From assembly GCF_009735645.1 (NCBI RefSeq), contig NZ_CP032550.1:2294001-2358000 (forward strand): 64,000 nucleotides of DNA. The letters are read 5' to 3'. Position numbers and translations under genes: made by a program. Each line of letters starts with the position of its first letter. The first letter of the stretch is position 1. Below are positions 8,355 through 18,100 of the stretch, in pieces. The notes beneath the pieces were generated by a model. That model did no database searches, had not been told where the DNA came from, and saw only the letters and a list, made by a program, of their open reading frames with translations. Source of the stretch: Microbacterium oryzae (GTDB lineage: Bacteria > Actinomycetota > Actinomycetes > Actinomycetales > Microbacteriaceae).

Positions 8355-8486
8355 GCGGATGCCCGGGCGGGACACTGCGCAGGAGATCCCGGGCCTTCCC
8401 GGGCTCGAACCCCTGCCATCCTGCGGCCCGACCGCCTCGGCGGCGCCGGATCTCCTGCGACGTGTCCCGCCTCGCCGCGCATCCGC
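8355..8486. repeat. Long imperfect inverted repeat between lacI and araB
   Basis: A left arm (8355-8390) is nearly the reverse complement of a right arm (8446-8486). The core GCGGGACACTGCGCAGGAGA matches with about three mismatches, and the outer GCGGATG/CATCCGC ends also pair. The inner part holds a perfect CCCGGG-CCTT-CCCGGG hairpin (8388-8403). It may terminate lacI transcription or be a small palindromic repeat element. The right arm stops just before the predicted ara -35 box. Confidence 0.6.
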
Positions 8487-8488
8487 GA

Positions 8489-8517
8489 TTGCGGCGCGGC
8501 GGAACGGCCGGTAATCT
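8489..8517 (+). promoter_or_regulatory. Putative araBDA promoter
   Basis: TTGCGG (8489-8494) and TAATCT (8512-8517) are separated by 17 bp. Transcription would start near 8524, eight bases before the LacI-type operator. Confidence 0.5.
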
Positions 8518-8531
8518 TGCCGAGGCGCCCG

Positions 8532-8547
8532 ATGTGAGCGCTCACAT
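8532..8547. promoter_or_regulatory. LacI-type operator of araBDA
   Basis: The perfect 16-bp palindrome ATGTGAGCGCTCACAT has the central CG step that LacI-family hinge helices insert into. It lies between the predicted start site and the GAGGAGG ribosome site of araB, so bound repressor would block elongation or clearance. Confidence 0.75.
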
Positions 8548-8562
8548 GGTCGAGGAGGACGG

Positions 8563-10170
8563 ATGTCGGAAGCAATCGCGCAGGCATCGCTGGGGATCGA
8601 GCTGGGCTCGACCCGCATCAAGGCATGCCTGGTGGCACCGGATGGCACGACGCTCGCCACCGGAGGGTTCACGTGGGAGAACCAGCTCGTCGACGGGCTG
8701 TGGACCTACTCGCTCGACGATGTGCGCGCGGGCCTGCAGGCCGCGTACGCGGAGCTCGCCGACGCCGTCGAGCGGGAGCACGGCGCGAAGCCGACCTCCT
8801 TCGCCGCGATCGGTGTCTCGGCGATGATGCACGGCTACCTCGCGTTCGACGAGGCCGGCGAGCTGCTCGTGCCGTTCCGCACCTGGCGCAACACGAACAC
8901 GGGCGCGGCCGCTGCCGAGCTCAGCGAGGCGTTCGAGTTCGCCATCCCGCTGCGGTGGTCCGTCGCGCACCTGCATCAGGCGATCATCGACGGCGAGGAG
9001 CACGTCTCCCGCGTGCACGCCATCACGACTCTCGCCGGCTACGTCCACGAGCTGCTGACCGGGCGCCGCGTGCTGGGCGTCGGCGACGCCTCCGGGATGT
9101 TCCCCATCGACACCGCCACGGGCACCTACGACGCGACGATGCTCGCCACGTTCGACGAGCGCGCTGCCGCCCACGGCGCCGCCGGTCTGCGCATCGCGGA
9201 TCTGCTGCCCGAGGTGCGCAGCGCGGGGGAGGACGCCGGCGAGCTCACGGCTGCGGGGGCCGCGCTCCTCGATCCGACCGGCTCGCTGCAGCCGGGCGCT
9301 CCGCTCTGCCCGCCCGAGGGGGATGCCGGAACGGGCATGGTCGCGACCGGAGCGGTCGCCCCGCGCACCGGCAACGTCAGCGCCGGAACCAGCATCTTCG
9401 CCATGGTCGTGCTCGAGGAGGGGCCGCGCACCCCGCACGAGGAGATCGACATCGTGACGACGCCGGCCGGCGACGCCGTGGCGATGGTGCACTGCAACAA
9501 CGGCGCTAGCGAGCTGAACGCCTGGGCCGATGTCTTCGGCGAGTTCGCCGCCGCGCTCGGGCACCCCGCCGCCCCCGACGCCGTGTTCGAGGCGCTGCTC
9601 GGCTCCGCGCTCACGGCCGAGGCCGACAGCGGCATGCTCGTCTACAACTTCCTCTCCGGCGAGCCAATCGCCGGCCTCGACGAGGGGCGGCCGCTCTTCG
9701 TGCGCACGCCCGGGTCCCGCCTCTCGCTCGCGTCGTTCGCCCGCGCTCAGCTGCAGGGCGCGTTCGCCGCACTCAGCCTCGGCATGCGCACGCTGACCGA
9801 CGAGGGCGTCGCGATCGAGGCGATGCGTGCGCACGGCGGCATGTTCCGCACCCGCGGCGTCGCGCAGCGGATCCTCGCGGCCGCCCTCGGCGCCCCGGTC
9901 TCCGTCGCCGAGACGGCCGGCGAGGGCGGGGCCTGGGGGATCGCCGTGCTCGGCCAGTACCGGCGCGCGGTGCTCGACGGCTCGGCGGATGGCCGGGACC
10001 TGTCGTCCTGGCTGGACGAGGAGCTCTTCGCCGACGCTGCCGCCGAGGCCGTCGTCCCCGAGGCGGCCGACGTCGCCGCCTTCGACACCTACCTGCAGCG
10101 CTGGCGCCGCGGCCTCGCGGTGGAAGCCGCGGCGGTCTCCGCCGTCCCCAGCTCAGACCCCCGAGAGTGA
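8563..10170 (+). CDS. araB: FGGY-family carbohydrate kinase, probable L-ribulokinase
   Basis: 535 residues. The N-terminal ATPase fold has GIELGSTRIKACLV, the phosphate-1 loop of FGGY kinases, and the second half contains GNVSAGTSIFAM and the C-terminal AHGGMFRT motif. It would phosphorylate L-ribulose to L-ribulose 5-phosphate. The sequence also resembles xylulokinase-type FGGY proteins, so the substrate is inferred from the araB-araD-araA operon. A GAGGAGG site precedes the ATG by 5-6 nt. It is the first gene of the operon and lies under the LacI-type operator. Confidence 0.88.
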   Translation: MSEAIAQASLGIELGSTRIKACLVAPDGTTLATGGFTWENQLVDGLWTYSLDDVRAGLQAAYAELADAVEREHGAKPTSFAAIGVSAMMHGYLAFDEAGELLVPFRTWRNTNTGAAAAELSEAFEFAIPLRWSVAHLHQAIIDGEEHVSRVHAITTLAGYVHELLTGRRVLGVGDASGMFPIDTATGTYDATMLATFDERAAAHGAAGLRIADLLPEVRSAGEDAGELTAAGAALLDPTGSLQPGAPLCPPEGDAGTGMVATGAVAPRTGNVSAGTSIFAMVVLEEGPRTPHEEIDIVTTPAGDAVAMVHCNNGASELNAWADVFGEFAAALGHPAAPDAVFEALLGSALTAEADSGMLVYNFLSGEPIAGLDEGRPLFVRTPGSRLSLASFARAQLQGAFAALSLGMRTLTDEGVAIEAMRAHGGMFRTRGVAQRILAAALGAPVSVAETAGEGGAWGIAVLGQYRRAVLDGSADGRDLSSWLDEELFADAAAEAVVPEAADVAAFDTYLQRWRRGLAVEAAAVSAVPSSDPRE

Positions 10171-10178
10171 GGATCGTC

Positions 10179-10892
10179 ATGACCGACTTCAGCCCCGAGG
10201 TCCAGGCCTCGATCGACCGCGTGCGCGCCGACGTCGCGAAGCTCCACGGCGAGCTCACCCGCTACGGGCTCGTGGTGTGGACCGGCGGCAACGTGTCCGG
10301 TCGCGTGCCGGGCGCCGACCTGTTCGTCATCAAGCCGTCCGGCGTCAGCTACGACGATCTGGCGCCGGAGAACATGATCCTCTGCGACCTCGACGGCGAC
10401 GTCATCCCCGGCACCCCCGGGTCCGACCGGAGCCCGTCGAGCGACACCGCGGCGCACGCCTACGTGTACCGCAACATGCCCGAGGTCGGCGGCGTCGTGC
10501 ACACGCACTCCACCTACGCCGTGGCCTGGGCCGCGCGCGCTGAGCCGATCCCCTGCGTCATCACGGGGATGGCCGACGAGTTCGGCGGCGAGATCCCGGT
10601 CGGCCCGTTCGCCGTCATTGGCGACGACTCGATCGGCCGCGGCATCGTCGAGACGCTGCGGGGCCACCGCTCGCGGGCGGTGCTCATGAAGAACCACGGC
10701 CCCTTCACGATCGGCAAGGACGCGAAGGACGCCGTCAAGGCGGCCGTCATGGTCGAGGACGCCGCGCGCAGCGTGCACATCGCCCGTCAGCTCGGCGAGC
10801 CCGTGGCGATCCCGCAGGAGAAGATCGACCACCTCTACAACCGCTATCAGAACGTGTACGGACAGACGCCCCAGGGAGGCATGAACCGATGA
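10179..10892 (+). CDS. araD: L-ribulose-5-phosphate 4-epimerase
   Basis: 237 residues of the class II aldolase/epimerase family. The zinc-binding [11 protein letters not shown] motif and a downstream NHGPF histidine are visible, as is the substrate-phosphate loop TGGNVSGR. It converts L-ribulose 5-phosphate to D-xylulose 5-phosphate. I chose ATG 10179 because a GTGAGG site sits 6 nt upstream; a GTG at 10167 overlapping the araB stop is the alternative. The gene ends in an ATGA overlap with araA. Confidence 0.93.
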   Translation: MTDFSPEVQASIDRVRADVAKLHGELTRYGLVVWTGGNVSGRVPGADLFVIKPSGVSYDDLAPENMILCDLDGDVIPGTPGSDRSPSSDTAAHAYVYRNMPEVGGVVHTHSTYAVAWAARAEPIPCVITGMADEFGGEIPVGPFAVIGDDSIGRGIVETLRGHRSRAVLMKNHGPFTIGKDAKDAVKAAVMVEDAARSVHIARQLGEPVAIPQEKIDHLYNRYQNVYGQTPQGGMNR

Positions 10893-12409
10893 GCCGCAGC
10901 ATCATCCCGGATCTCGCACAGCAGGAGGTCTGGTTCCTCACCGGGAGCCAGCACCTCTACGGCGAGGAGACGCTCCGCCAGGTAGCCGAGCAGTCGCAGC
11001 AGGTCGCGCAGGGGCTCGTCGACTCGCCGGATGTCCCGGTGCGGGTCGTCTGGAAGCCGGTCCTCACCGGGTCGGACGAGATCCGCCGGCTGATCCTCGA
11101 GGCGAACGCCGACGACCGCGTGATCGGCCTCGTCGCATGGATGCACACTTTCAGCCCGGCGAAGATGTGGATCGCCGGCCTGAACGCGCTGCAGAAGCCC
11201 CTCCTCCACCTGCACACCCAGGTGAACGTCGAGCTCCCGTATGCCGAGATCGACATGGACTTCATGAACCTGAACCAGGCCGCTCACGGCGACCGCGAGT
11301 TCGGGTACATCGAGACGCGCCTCGGCGTGCCGCGCACCACGGTCGTCGGCCACGTCAGCGACCCGCAGGTCACCGCCCGGGTGGGCGTCTGGGCCCGCGC
11401 CGCCGCCGGCCGCGCCGCCGCGCAGGGGCTGAAGCTCGCGCGCTTCGGCGACAACATGCGCTTCGTCGCCGTGACCGAGGGCGACAAGACCGAGGCGGAG
11501 ATCCGCCTCGGCGTGCAGGTGAACACGTGGGGCGTCAACGACCTCGTCGAGGCCGTCGACGCCGCGAGCGAGGCCGACGTCGACGCGCTCATCGAGGAGT
11601 ACCTCGACCTCTACGACGTCGCGGAGGAGCTGCGTCCGGGCGGCGAGCGGGCCGACTCGCTGCGCTACGGCGCGAAGGTCGAGATCGGCCTGCGCTCCTT
11701 CCTCGAGGCGGGCGGCTTCAGCGCCTTCACCACCTCGTTCGAGGACCTCGGCGGGCTGCGTCAGCTCCCGGGCCTCGCGGTGCAGCGGCTCATGGCCGAC
11801 GGCTACGGCTTCGGCGCGGAGGGCGACTGGAAGACCGCGGTGCTCGTGCGCCTCGCGTCGGTCATGGGCGCGGGCCTCCCCGGCGGCGCGAGCCTCATGG
11901 AGGACTACACGTACCACCTCGAGGCGGGCAATGAGCTCATCCTCGGCGCGCACATGCTCGAGGTCAGCCCGTCGCTCACCACGACGAAGCCGCGCCTCGA
12001 GGTGCACCCGCTGGGGATCGGCGACCGTGAGGACCCGGTGCGCCTGGTCTTCACCACCGACGCCGGCCCCGCCGTCGTGGTCGCGATGAGCGACATGCGC
12101 GACCGCTTCCGCCTCGTGGCGAACGTCGTGGAGAACGTCGATCTCCCCGCGCCGATGCCGAAGCTGCCCGTCGGGCACGCCCTGTGGCGTCCGGCGCCGG
12201 ACTTCCACACCTCGGCGGCCGCGTGGCTCGCGGCGGGCGCCGCGCACCACACCGTGATGTCGACGCAGGTCGGCGTCGAGGTGTTCCGCGACTTCGCCAC
12301 CATGTCGGGCATCGAGCTCGTCACGATCGACGACGACACGACGCTCCACGGCTTCGAGCGCGAGCTCCGCTGGAACGCCGTCTACTACCGGGTGGCGCAG
12401 GGCCTCTGA
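10889..12409 (+). CDS. araA: L-arabinose isomerase
   Basis: 506 residues, the usual length for AraA. It starts [17 protein letters not shown], as the family does, and carries the metal-binding glutamate/histidine segments ([16 protein letters not shown] and LEVSPSL). It isomerises L-arabinose to L-ribulose in the cytoplasm. The start codon overlaps the araD stop by 4 nt. No arabinose transporter gene lies beside the operon, so uptake must be encoded elsewhere. Confidence 0.97.
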   Translation: MSRSIIPDLAQQEVWFLTGSQHLYGEETLRQVAEQSQQVAQGLVDSPDVPVRVVWKPVLTGSDEIRRLILEANADDRVIGLVAWMHTFSPAKMWIAGLNALQKPLLHLHTQVNVELPYAEIDMDFMNLNQAAHGDREFGYIETRLGVPRTTVVGHVSDPQVTARVGVWARAAAGRAAAQGLKLARFGDNMRFVAVTEGDKTEAEIRLGVQVNTWGVNDLVEAVDAASEADVDALIEEYLDLYDVAEELRPGGERADSLRYGAKVEIGLRSFLEAGGFSAFTTSFEDLGGLRQLPGLAVQRLMADGYGFGAEGDWKTAVLVRLASVMGAGLPGGASLMEDYTYHLEAGNELILGAHMLEVSPSLTTTKPRLEVHPLGIGDREDPVRLVFTTDAGPAVVVAMSDMRDRFRLVANVVENVDLPAPMPKLPVGHALWRPAPDFHTSAAAWLAAGAAHHTVMSTQVGVEVFRDFATMSGIELVTIDDDTTLHGFERELRWNAVYYRVAQGL

Positions 12410-12417
12410 GCGACGCA

Positions 12418-12486
12418 GACGCCCGTCGCGCCTCCGGTCGGCGCGGCGGGCGTCCGCGTATTCATGCTCCTGAATGGCTTTTTTCG
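12418..12486 (+). terminator. Double terminator after araA
   Basis: A 15-bp stem with one G-T type mismatch (12418-12432 with 12440-12454) is followed by a weak ATTCA/TGAAT hairpin and an eight-T run (12479-12486), the most canonical intrinsic terminator tail in the window. Confidence 0.8.
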
Positions 12487-12500
12487 CCGATTTCGCCAAT

Positions 12501-12598
12501 CTGTCCCCCAAATGGGGGACAGATGCCGTAGTCTCTTCTCAGACGCACCTCTCGGTCGTCCAGCCCTCATCGCCATCCCCCCTGGTCGATGAGGGCTG
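12501..12598 (+). ncRNA. Possible short RNA locus: palindrome, -10 box and terminator hairpin
   Basis: A perfect 12-bp inverted repeat with a 2-nt centre (ATCTGTCCCCCA-AA-TGGGGGACAGAT, 12501-12526) lies just before a TAGTCT -10-like box (12530-12535). About 25 nt after the expected start (near 12542) comes a second perfect 12-bp hairpin (12561-12572 with 12587-12598) followed by ATCTCGTTTCT. Together they look like an operator-controlled promoter driving a short terminated RNA of about 60 nt. No reading frame fits. The alternative is two unrelated regulatory or terminator hairpins in the araA-csp gap. Confidence 0.35.
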
Positions 12599-12671
12599 AT
12601 CTCGTTTCTGGCGATCTGCCGACCATCTCGTCATTCGCGGTCGCAGGCCTATCCTTTTGCCCCGCACTCCC

Positions 12672-12708
12672 GTACGGTGGGCCTAAGCCGGTGCGAAATC
12701 TGCGCCGG
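12672..12708 (+). promoter_or_regulatory. Cold-shock gene promoter region and leader hairpin
   Basis: A TACGGT box (12672-12677) is a candidate -10. The leader then forms CCGGTGC/GCGCCGG (12688-12694 with 12702-12708), followed by an A/T-rich stretch up to the ATG. No Shine-Dalgarno sequence is obvious. Cold-shock mRNA leaders are often structured. Confidence 0.4.
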
Positions 12709-12732
12709 TACCTCTAAATAGAACGGCAGTAC

Positions 12733-12939
12733 ATGAGCACGCAGGGCACCGTCAAGTGGTTCAACTCGGAGAAGGGCTTCGGCTTCATCGCTCCTGACGA
12801 GGGCGGCTCCGACGTCTTCGCGCACTACACCGCGATCACCGCGAGCGGCTACCGCTCGCTCGAAGAGAACCAGCGGGTCGAGTTCGAGATCGCCCAGGGC
12901 CCCAAGGGCCTGCAGGCGGAGAACATCCGACCGCTGTAA
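12733..12939 (+). CDS. Cold-shock protein, CspA family
   Basis: 68 residues that make up a single cold-shock domain. The RNA-binding motifs RNP1 (KGFGFI) and RNP2 (VFAHY) are both present. It binds single-stranded RNA/DNA and acts as an RNA chaperone in the cytoplasm. It stands alone between a hairpin-rich gap and its own terminator. Which paralogue of the genome's Csp set it is cannot be told from this window. Confidence 0.96.
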   Translation: MSTQGTVKWFNSEKGFGFIAPDEGGSDVFAHYTAITASGYRSLEENQRVEFEIAQGPKGLQAENIRPL

Positions 12940-12954
12940 ACCTCAGCCTTCGGG

Positions 12955-12981
12955 GGCCCGCGCGATCAGTTCGCGCGGGCC
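12955..12981 (+). terminator. Terminator of the cold-shock gene
   Basis: GGCCCGCGCGA (12955-12965) pairs perfectly with TCGCGCGGGCC (12971-12981) around a 5-nt loop and is followed by TTT. Confidence 0.85.
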
Positions 12982-13028
12982 TTTCCCATGCCCGGGCCGC
13001 CTCCCTCGTGGACGTCGCCCGGGCATCG

Positions 13029-14306
13029 TCATGTCCGGTCGCGCGCGAGGTCGTCGTAGTCGGCCAGCGCCTTGGCGTCCTCCGCGTGACGGATGGCGCG
13101 CCGCGCGTCGTCGAGAGCCTCCACCGGGTCGGCGGTCTGCCGGGCCTGGGCGAGCTGTGTCCGCGCGGCGTCGAGGCGCACCCGTGCGTCGAGCGATGAT
13201 CCCCGGCCCACGGCCGCCTCCGCGCGCGCGAGGGCGCTCCGTGCGGCGGCCAGGGTCCCGGGCAGGGCGCTGCGTGCGCCGAGGAGGCGCTGCTGCGCGG
13301 TGCGGGCGTCGGCGAGCGCCATGTCGAGGCGGTCGCGCAGGCGCGCGATGGCCTCGTTCGTCGCGACGGGGCGACGACCCGCCTGCGCGCGCAGCCGGTC
13401 GAGCTCGTCTGCCGCCCGCGCGATCTCCTCGCCCAGGCGCTCCGCGTCGGCCGGCTCGAGGGCGGCGCGCATGGCCGTCGCCGAGCGGATGGCCGCGGCC
13501 GCGGCCTCGAGCTCGTCCGGCACCGCCTGCGCGGCCTGGAGCACGATCCGGTGGCGCTCCTCGAGGGCGCGACTGCGCTGCTCGGCCGTCCGGAGCCGTC
13601 GCTCCGCCTCGGCGAGGTCGTCGAGCGGCGACTGCGTCGGATCCTCGGCGCAGCGCGCGGCCGCATCGAGCCGGCATGCCGCGTCGTCCAGCGCGGCGCG
13701 GGCCGCGGTCGCGGCATCCGCCGCATCCGTCCACTCCTCGGGGTCGGCGTGCTCCGCGAGCTCTCGCAGCAGGATCGCCGGATCGCCCATCAGACCCTCG
13801 ACCTCGGTCAGGCGCCCGCGGGCGGCGTCGATCTGCGCGCTCGCGGTCACGTTCGCCTCGATCCACGCGTCGTGCGCGGTCCGCGCCGCCGCGAGCGACC
13901 GCAGGGCCGAATCGAGGCGCGCGGCGAGGGCGCGCGTCCGTCGCCGGATCCGCGCGGGAAGGTCGGTCGACTCCCGCAGGTCGCGGTACGCGGCGAACGC
14001 GTCGTCTCGCGTGTGCTGCGCGGTCATGCGCGCGCGACGCAGCGCCGGGGGCGGATCGCCGCCGTACAGAGCCCCCGACAGCGACAGCTCCAGCTCGAGC
14101 TCGTCGAGGTCGTCGTCGAGCCGCACCAGGGTGGCGCCGACCGCGTCGAGCGCGGCGCCGGCCTTCGCGCGCGCTCGGCGCCCGCGGCGCGCTCGCTTGA
14201 CGATCCAGACCGTGAGCACGACCACGAGGGCGGCGCCCGCGAACACGATGGCGGCGGGCACCAGCCAGACGAGCACGTCCTCGAGCTCGATGTCGATGTC
14301 CAGCAC
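13029..14306 (-). CDS. Membrane-anchored coiled-coil protein of unknown function
   Basis: 425 residues. A single N-terminal transmembrane segment (about 12-38, VWLVPAAIVFAGAALVVVLTVW) is followed by a basic KRARRGRR patch and then a long Ala/Arg/Asp/Glu-rich region that reads as continuous helix, very probably coiled coil. No catalytic motif or named domain is recognised. Similar helical tails follow TPM domains in some actinobacterial proteins, but no TPM domain is present here. The start is a GTG at 14306 with no clear ribosome site. It follows the HAD gene by 10 nt, so the two are probably cotranscribed. Confidence 0.75.
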   Translation of the reverse strand: MLDIDIELEDVLVWLVPAAIVFAGAALVVVLTVWIVKRARRGRRARAKAGAALDAVGATLVRLDDDLDELELELSLSGALYGGDPPPALRRARMTAQHTRDDAFAAYRDLRESTDLPARIRRRTRALAARLDSALRSLAAARTAHDAWIEANVTASAQIDAARGRLTEVEGLMGDPAILLRELAEHADPEEWTDAADAATAARAALDDAACRLDAAARCAEDPTQSPLDDLAEAERRLRTAEQRSRALEERHRIVLQAAQAVPDELEAAAAAIRSATAMRAALEPADAERLGEEIARAADELDRLRAQAGRRPVATNEAIARLRDRLDMALADARTAQQRLLGARSALPGTLAAARSALARAEAAVGRGSSLDARVRLDAARTQLAQARQTADPVEALDDARRAIRHAEDAKALADYDDLARDRT

Positions 14307-14316
14307 GGCGGGAGGA

Positions 14317-15009
14317 CTACGCCGCGTCGCGGTGCTCGGAGATCAGCACGGCGCGCAGCTGATCGATGTCGTCGACGACGGCGATCGCGCCCTCCTCCTC
14401 GCCGGGCGTGCCGAAGCCCCACCGCACGAAGACGACCGGCACCCCATGCTCGGCCGCGCCATCGACGTCGTGGTGCCGGTCGCCGACGAGCACCGGACGC
14501 GAGGTGTCGACGCCGGCCTCCTTCAGGCGCTTCAGCGCCTTCGCGAGCACCGTCGACTTCGTGTCGAGGACGTCGGCGTCCGACGACGCCCCGTTGATCG
14601 AGACGAAGCAGCCATCGAGGCCGTAGTGCTCGAGGATGGCCTGCACCTGGTTCTCGGGCTTGGTGCTGGCGGTCGACTGCGGGACCCCGGCCGCGTTCAC
14701 GGCGTGGATGAGGTCGGCGACTCCGGGGTAGAGGGCGACGGACTCCGCATAGCCCTCGCGGGCGGCGAGCTCGCGGTAGCGCGCCACGGCGTCGACGGCC
14801 TCGTCGGGGCTCAGCATGCCGCGCACCTGGAAGGACTCGAGCATCGGCGGGCCGATCCAGGCCGACAGCTCCTCCACCGGCGGCGGGGTGCGACCGAGGT
14901 CGGTGAGCACCTGCGTGATGCGCGGCAGGATGCCCGCCGAGGCGTCGGCGACTGTGCCGTCGACGTCCCAGAGGATGCAGGACCAGGGGGAGTTCTCGGG
15001 CGAGGCCAT
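14317..15009 (-). CDS. HAD-family hydrolase, phosphoglycolate phosphatase-like
   Basis: 230 residues. HAD motif I is WDVDGTV (nucleophile Asp), motif II is the Ser/Thr of TASTKPE, motif III is the Lys of DTKSTVLAKAL, and motif IV is GDRHHDVDGA. The helical cap between motifs I and II makes it a Gph/PGMB-type phosphatase. The exact substrate is unknown. A TAGGGT box (15016-15021 on the minus strand) lies only 6 nt before the ATG, which indicates a leaderless mRNA. It is the first gene of a pair with the coiled-coil protein. Confidence 0.88.
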   Translation of the reverse strand: MASPENSPWSCILWDVDGTVADASAGILPRITQVLTDLGRTPPPVEELSAWIGPPMLESFQVRGMLSPDEAVDAVARYRELAAREGYAESVALYPGVADLIHAVNAAGVPQSTASTKPENQVQAILEHYGLDGCFVSINGASSDADVLDTKSTVLAKALKRLKEAGVDTSRPVLVGDRHHDVDGAAEHGVPVVFVRWGFGTPGEEEGAIAVVDDIDQLRAVLISEHRDAA

Positions 15010-15101
15010 GAAGCCACCCTATCGACGGCCCGGATGGGCGGCCTGCCGCGATCCCTGCGCGCCGCCCGCGGTCGGCCATCCGCTCGTGCTTGTCTCCCGA
15101 T

Positions 15102-18100
15102 ATGCATGACGACTCCGCTCTGCTCGTCCGCCGCATCGCCCGCGCCTATCGCGACCGCGTCGTCCCGGCCGTCCGCGCCGAGCGGCTGCCGCTGGCGGTC
15201 GCGGCCTGGGAGGCGCCCGGCGAGCCGGTGCCGTTCGAGGAGGCGCGCGACCGGTCCTACCGACCGCTCGCGCGCGGGGAGTGGTGGGGCCGCGCGTGGG
15301 GCACGACCTGGATGCGCGTGCGCGGCGAGGTTCCGGAGGAGTGGCGTCGTCGCGTGGCGGCCGGCACGCATGCGGTCGAGCTCGCCGTCGACCTGGGCTT
15401 CCGTGGCGGGCAGCCCGGCTTCCAGGCCGAGGCGCTGGTGCGGATGGCCGATGGCCGGGTCGTGAAGGGGATCGAGCCGCTGAACGACTGGGTCCCGATC
15501 GACGGCGCCGCGAGCGAGGGTGCCGCGTTCGACGTGTTCCTCGAGGCGGCGTCGAATCCCGACATCGCGCAGGAGTGGACGTTCCGCGAGACGCCGCTCG
15601 GCCATCCGCAGACGGCGGGGGAGGAGCCGCTGTATTCCTTCGGCGGCATCGACCTCGCTCTGCGCGATCTCGAGGTCGCCGCGCTCGAGCGCGACTGGGC
15701 GGTGCTGGAGGGCCTCCTCGCCGTGCTGCCCGAGCGGTCACTGCGGCGCGCGCGGCTGCTGCGCACGCTCGAGGTCGCCGTCGACGTCCTCGACCCCGAC
15801 GACATCGCGGGGTCCGTGGCCGCCGTGCGCGACGTGCTCGCGCCCGCGCTCGCCGCGTCGGCGGCCGGCTCGGCCCATCGGGTCGCCGCGGTCGGGCATG
15901 CGCACATCGACTCCGCGTGGCTGTGGCCGACGCGCGAGACGATCCGCAAGTGCGCGCGGACGTTCTCCAACGTCCTCGACCTGATGGACCGCCATCCCGA
16001 GCTCGTCTTCGCCGCCTCGTCCGCGCAGCAGTACGCGTGGATGCAGGAGCATCACCCCGACGTGTTCGCGCGCATCCGCGAGCGCGTCGTGGAGGGGCGG
16101 TGGGTGCCCGTCGGCGGGATGTGGGTGGAGTCCGACACGAACCTGCCGGGCGGGGAGGCGCTCGTGCGGCAGTTCGTCGCGGGCAAGGGGTACTTCCTGC
16201 GGGAGCTCGGCGTCGAGACGACCGAGGTATGGCTGCCGGACTCCTTCGGCTACTCCGGGGCGCTGCCGCAGATCGTGCGGGCGTCGGGATCGGACAGCTT
16301 CCTCACGCAGAAGATCTCCTGGAACGAGACGAACGCGATGCCGCACCACACGTTCCTCTGGGAGGGGATCGACGGCAGCCGCGTGTTCACGCACTTCCCG
16401 CCCGTCGACACGTACAGCTCCGACCTCGGCGCGATCGAGCTCGATCGGGCCGAGCGCCAGAACGCCGAGCGGGGGATCAGCGACCTCTCGCTCGTGCCGT
16501 TCGGCTTCGGCGACGGGGGCGGCGGGCCGACACGCGAGATGCTCGAGACCGCGCGCCGGAAGTGCGACCTCGAGGGGTCGCCGCGCGTGGAGATCATGCG
16601 GCCCGATGCGTTCTTCGCGGCGGCGAAGGCCGCGCTGCCCGACCCGGCGACGTGGTCGGGAGAGCTCTACCTCGAGTTCCACCGCGGCACGTACACCTCG
16701 CAGGCGCGCACGAAGGCGGGCAACCGGCGCAGCGAGCACCTCCTCCGCGAGGCGGAGCTCTGGGCCGCGACCGCGGCCATCCGGCACGGTGCGCCCTACC
16801 CCGCGGCGGCGCTGCAGGGGGCATGGCGGACGGTGCTGCTGCAGCAGTTCCACGACATCCTGCCCGGCTCGTCGATCGCGTGGGTGCACCGCCAGGCGGA
16901 GGAGCGGTACGCGCAGGTCGCCGCCGCCCTCGAGTCGATCATCGACGAGGCGCTCGCCGTGCTCGGCGGCGACGGCGACGACGAGGTCGTGTGGAATGCG
17001 GCCTCGGTGCCGCTCGACGGTGCTCCGGCCCTCGGCGCCGCGGTCGCGCGAGCGGATGGCCGGGGCTCGCTTCGGCGGGATGGCCGCGGCTTCGTGTTCG
17101 AGAGCGACGCGGTGCGGGTCGTCGTCGACGACGCGGGAGAGATCACGTCGTTCGTCGACCTGCGGACCGCTCGCGAGGCCATCCCGCCGGAGGGCCGCGC
17201 CAACGTGCTCGCGCTCTTCCGCGACACCCCGAACCAGTGGGACGCGTGGGACATCGACCGTCACTACGCCCGCACGCCGCTGCCGGCCGCCCGCGTCGTC
17301 GCGGTGCGCGCGGAGGGCGACGTGCTCGTCGTGGCGCGCGAGATCGGCGCGTCGACCGTGCACCAGCGGCTGCGACTGGCGCCGCACGGCCGCGCGCTCG
17401 ACATCGAGACGATCGTCGACTGGCGGGAGCGGCAGAAGCTGCTGAAGCTCGGCTTCGACCTCGACCTGCTGGCGGAGACGGCGGCGTCGGAGATCCAGTT
17501 CGGGCACATCCGGCGGCCGGTGGCGGCGAACACCTCGTGGGACGCCGCGCGCTTCGAGACCGTGGCGCACCGGTGGGTGCACGTGGACGAGCCGGGCTTC
17601 GGCGCGACCGTCGCCAACGACCGCGTGTACGGCCACGACGTGACGCGGCGGCCGCGCCCGGGTGGCGGCGCGTTCACGCGGGTGCGGGAGTCGCTGCTGC
17701 GCGCGCCGGTGTACCCCGACCCCGAAGCCGACCGTGGCGTGCACGTGTTCCGGCACGCGCTGTCGACGGGCGACGTTCTCGACGCCGTCGCCGAGGGGCA
17801 CCGCCTGAACGTGCCGCCCCGCGTGCGCCGCGGTCGTGCCGTCGCGCCGCTCGTGCGAGTGGACGGTGCGCCCTCGGTGCTCGTGGAGGCGGTGAAGCTC
17901 GCCGAGGACGGCTCGGGCGACGTCGTCGTGCGCGTGTACGAGGCGCGCGGCGGGCGGGCGACGGCGCGCCTCGTGCTGGGGTTCGACATCGCGAGCGCCG
18001 TGCGGACGGACCTGCTCGAGCGCGCCCTCCCCGATCAGCCCGCGGATCCGCTCGCGCTCGCCCTGCGCCCGTTCGAGCTGGTGACCCTGCGCCTCGTCCC

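Noticed and set aside
12410..12732. A small protein gene in the gap before the cold-shock gene
   Set aside because: Short frames there start inside hairpins and lack ribosome sites; the structure is better read as terminators and a possible short RNA.
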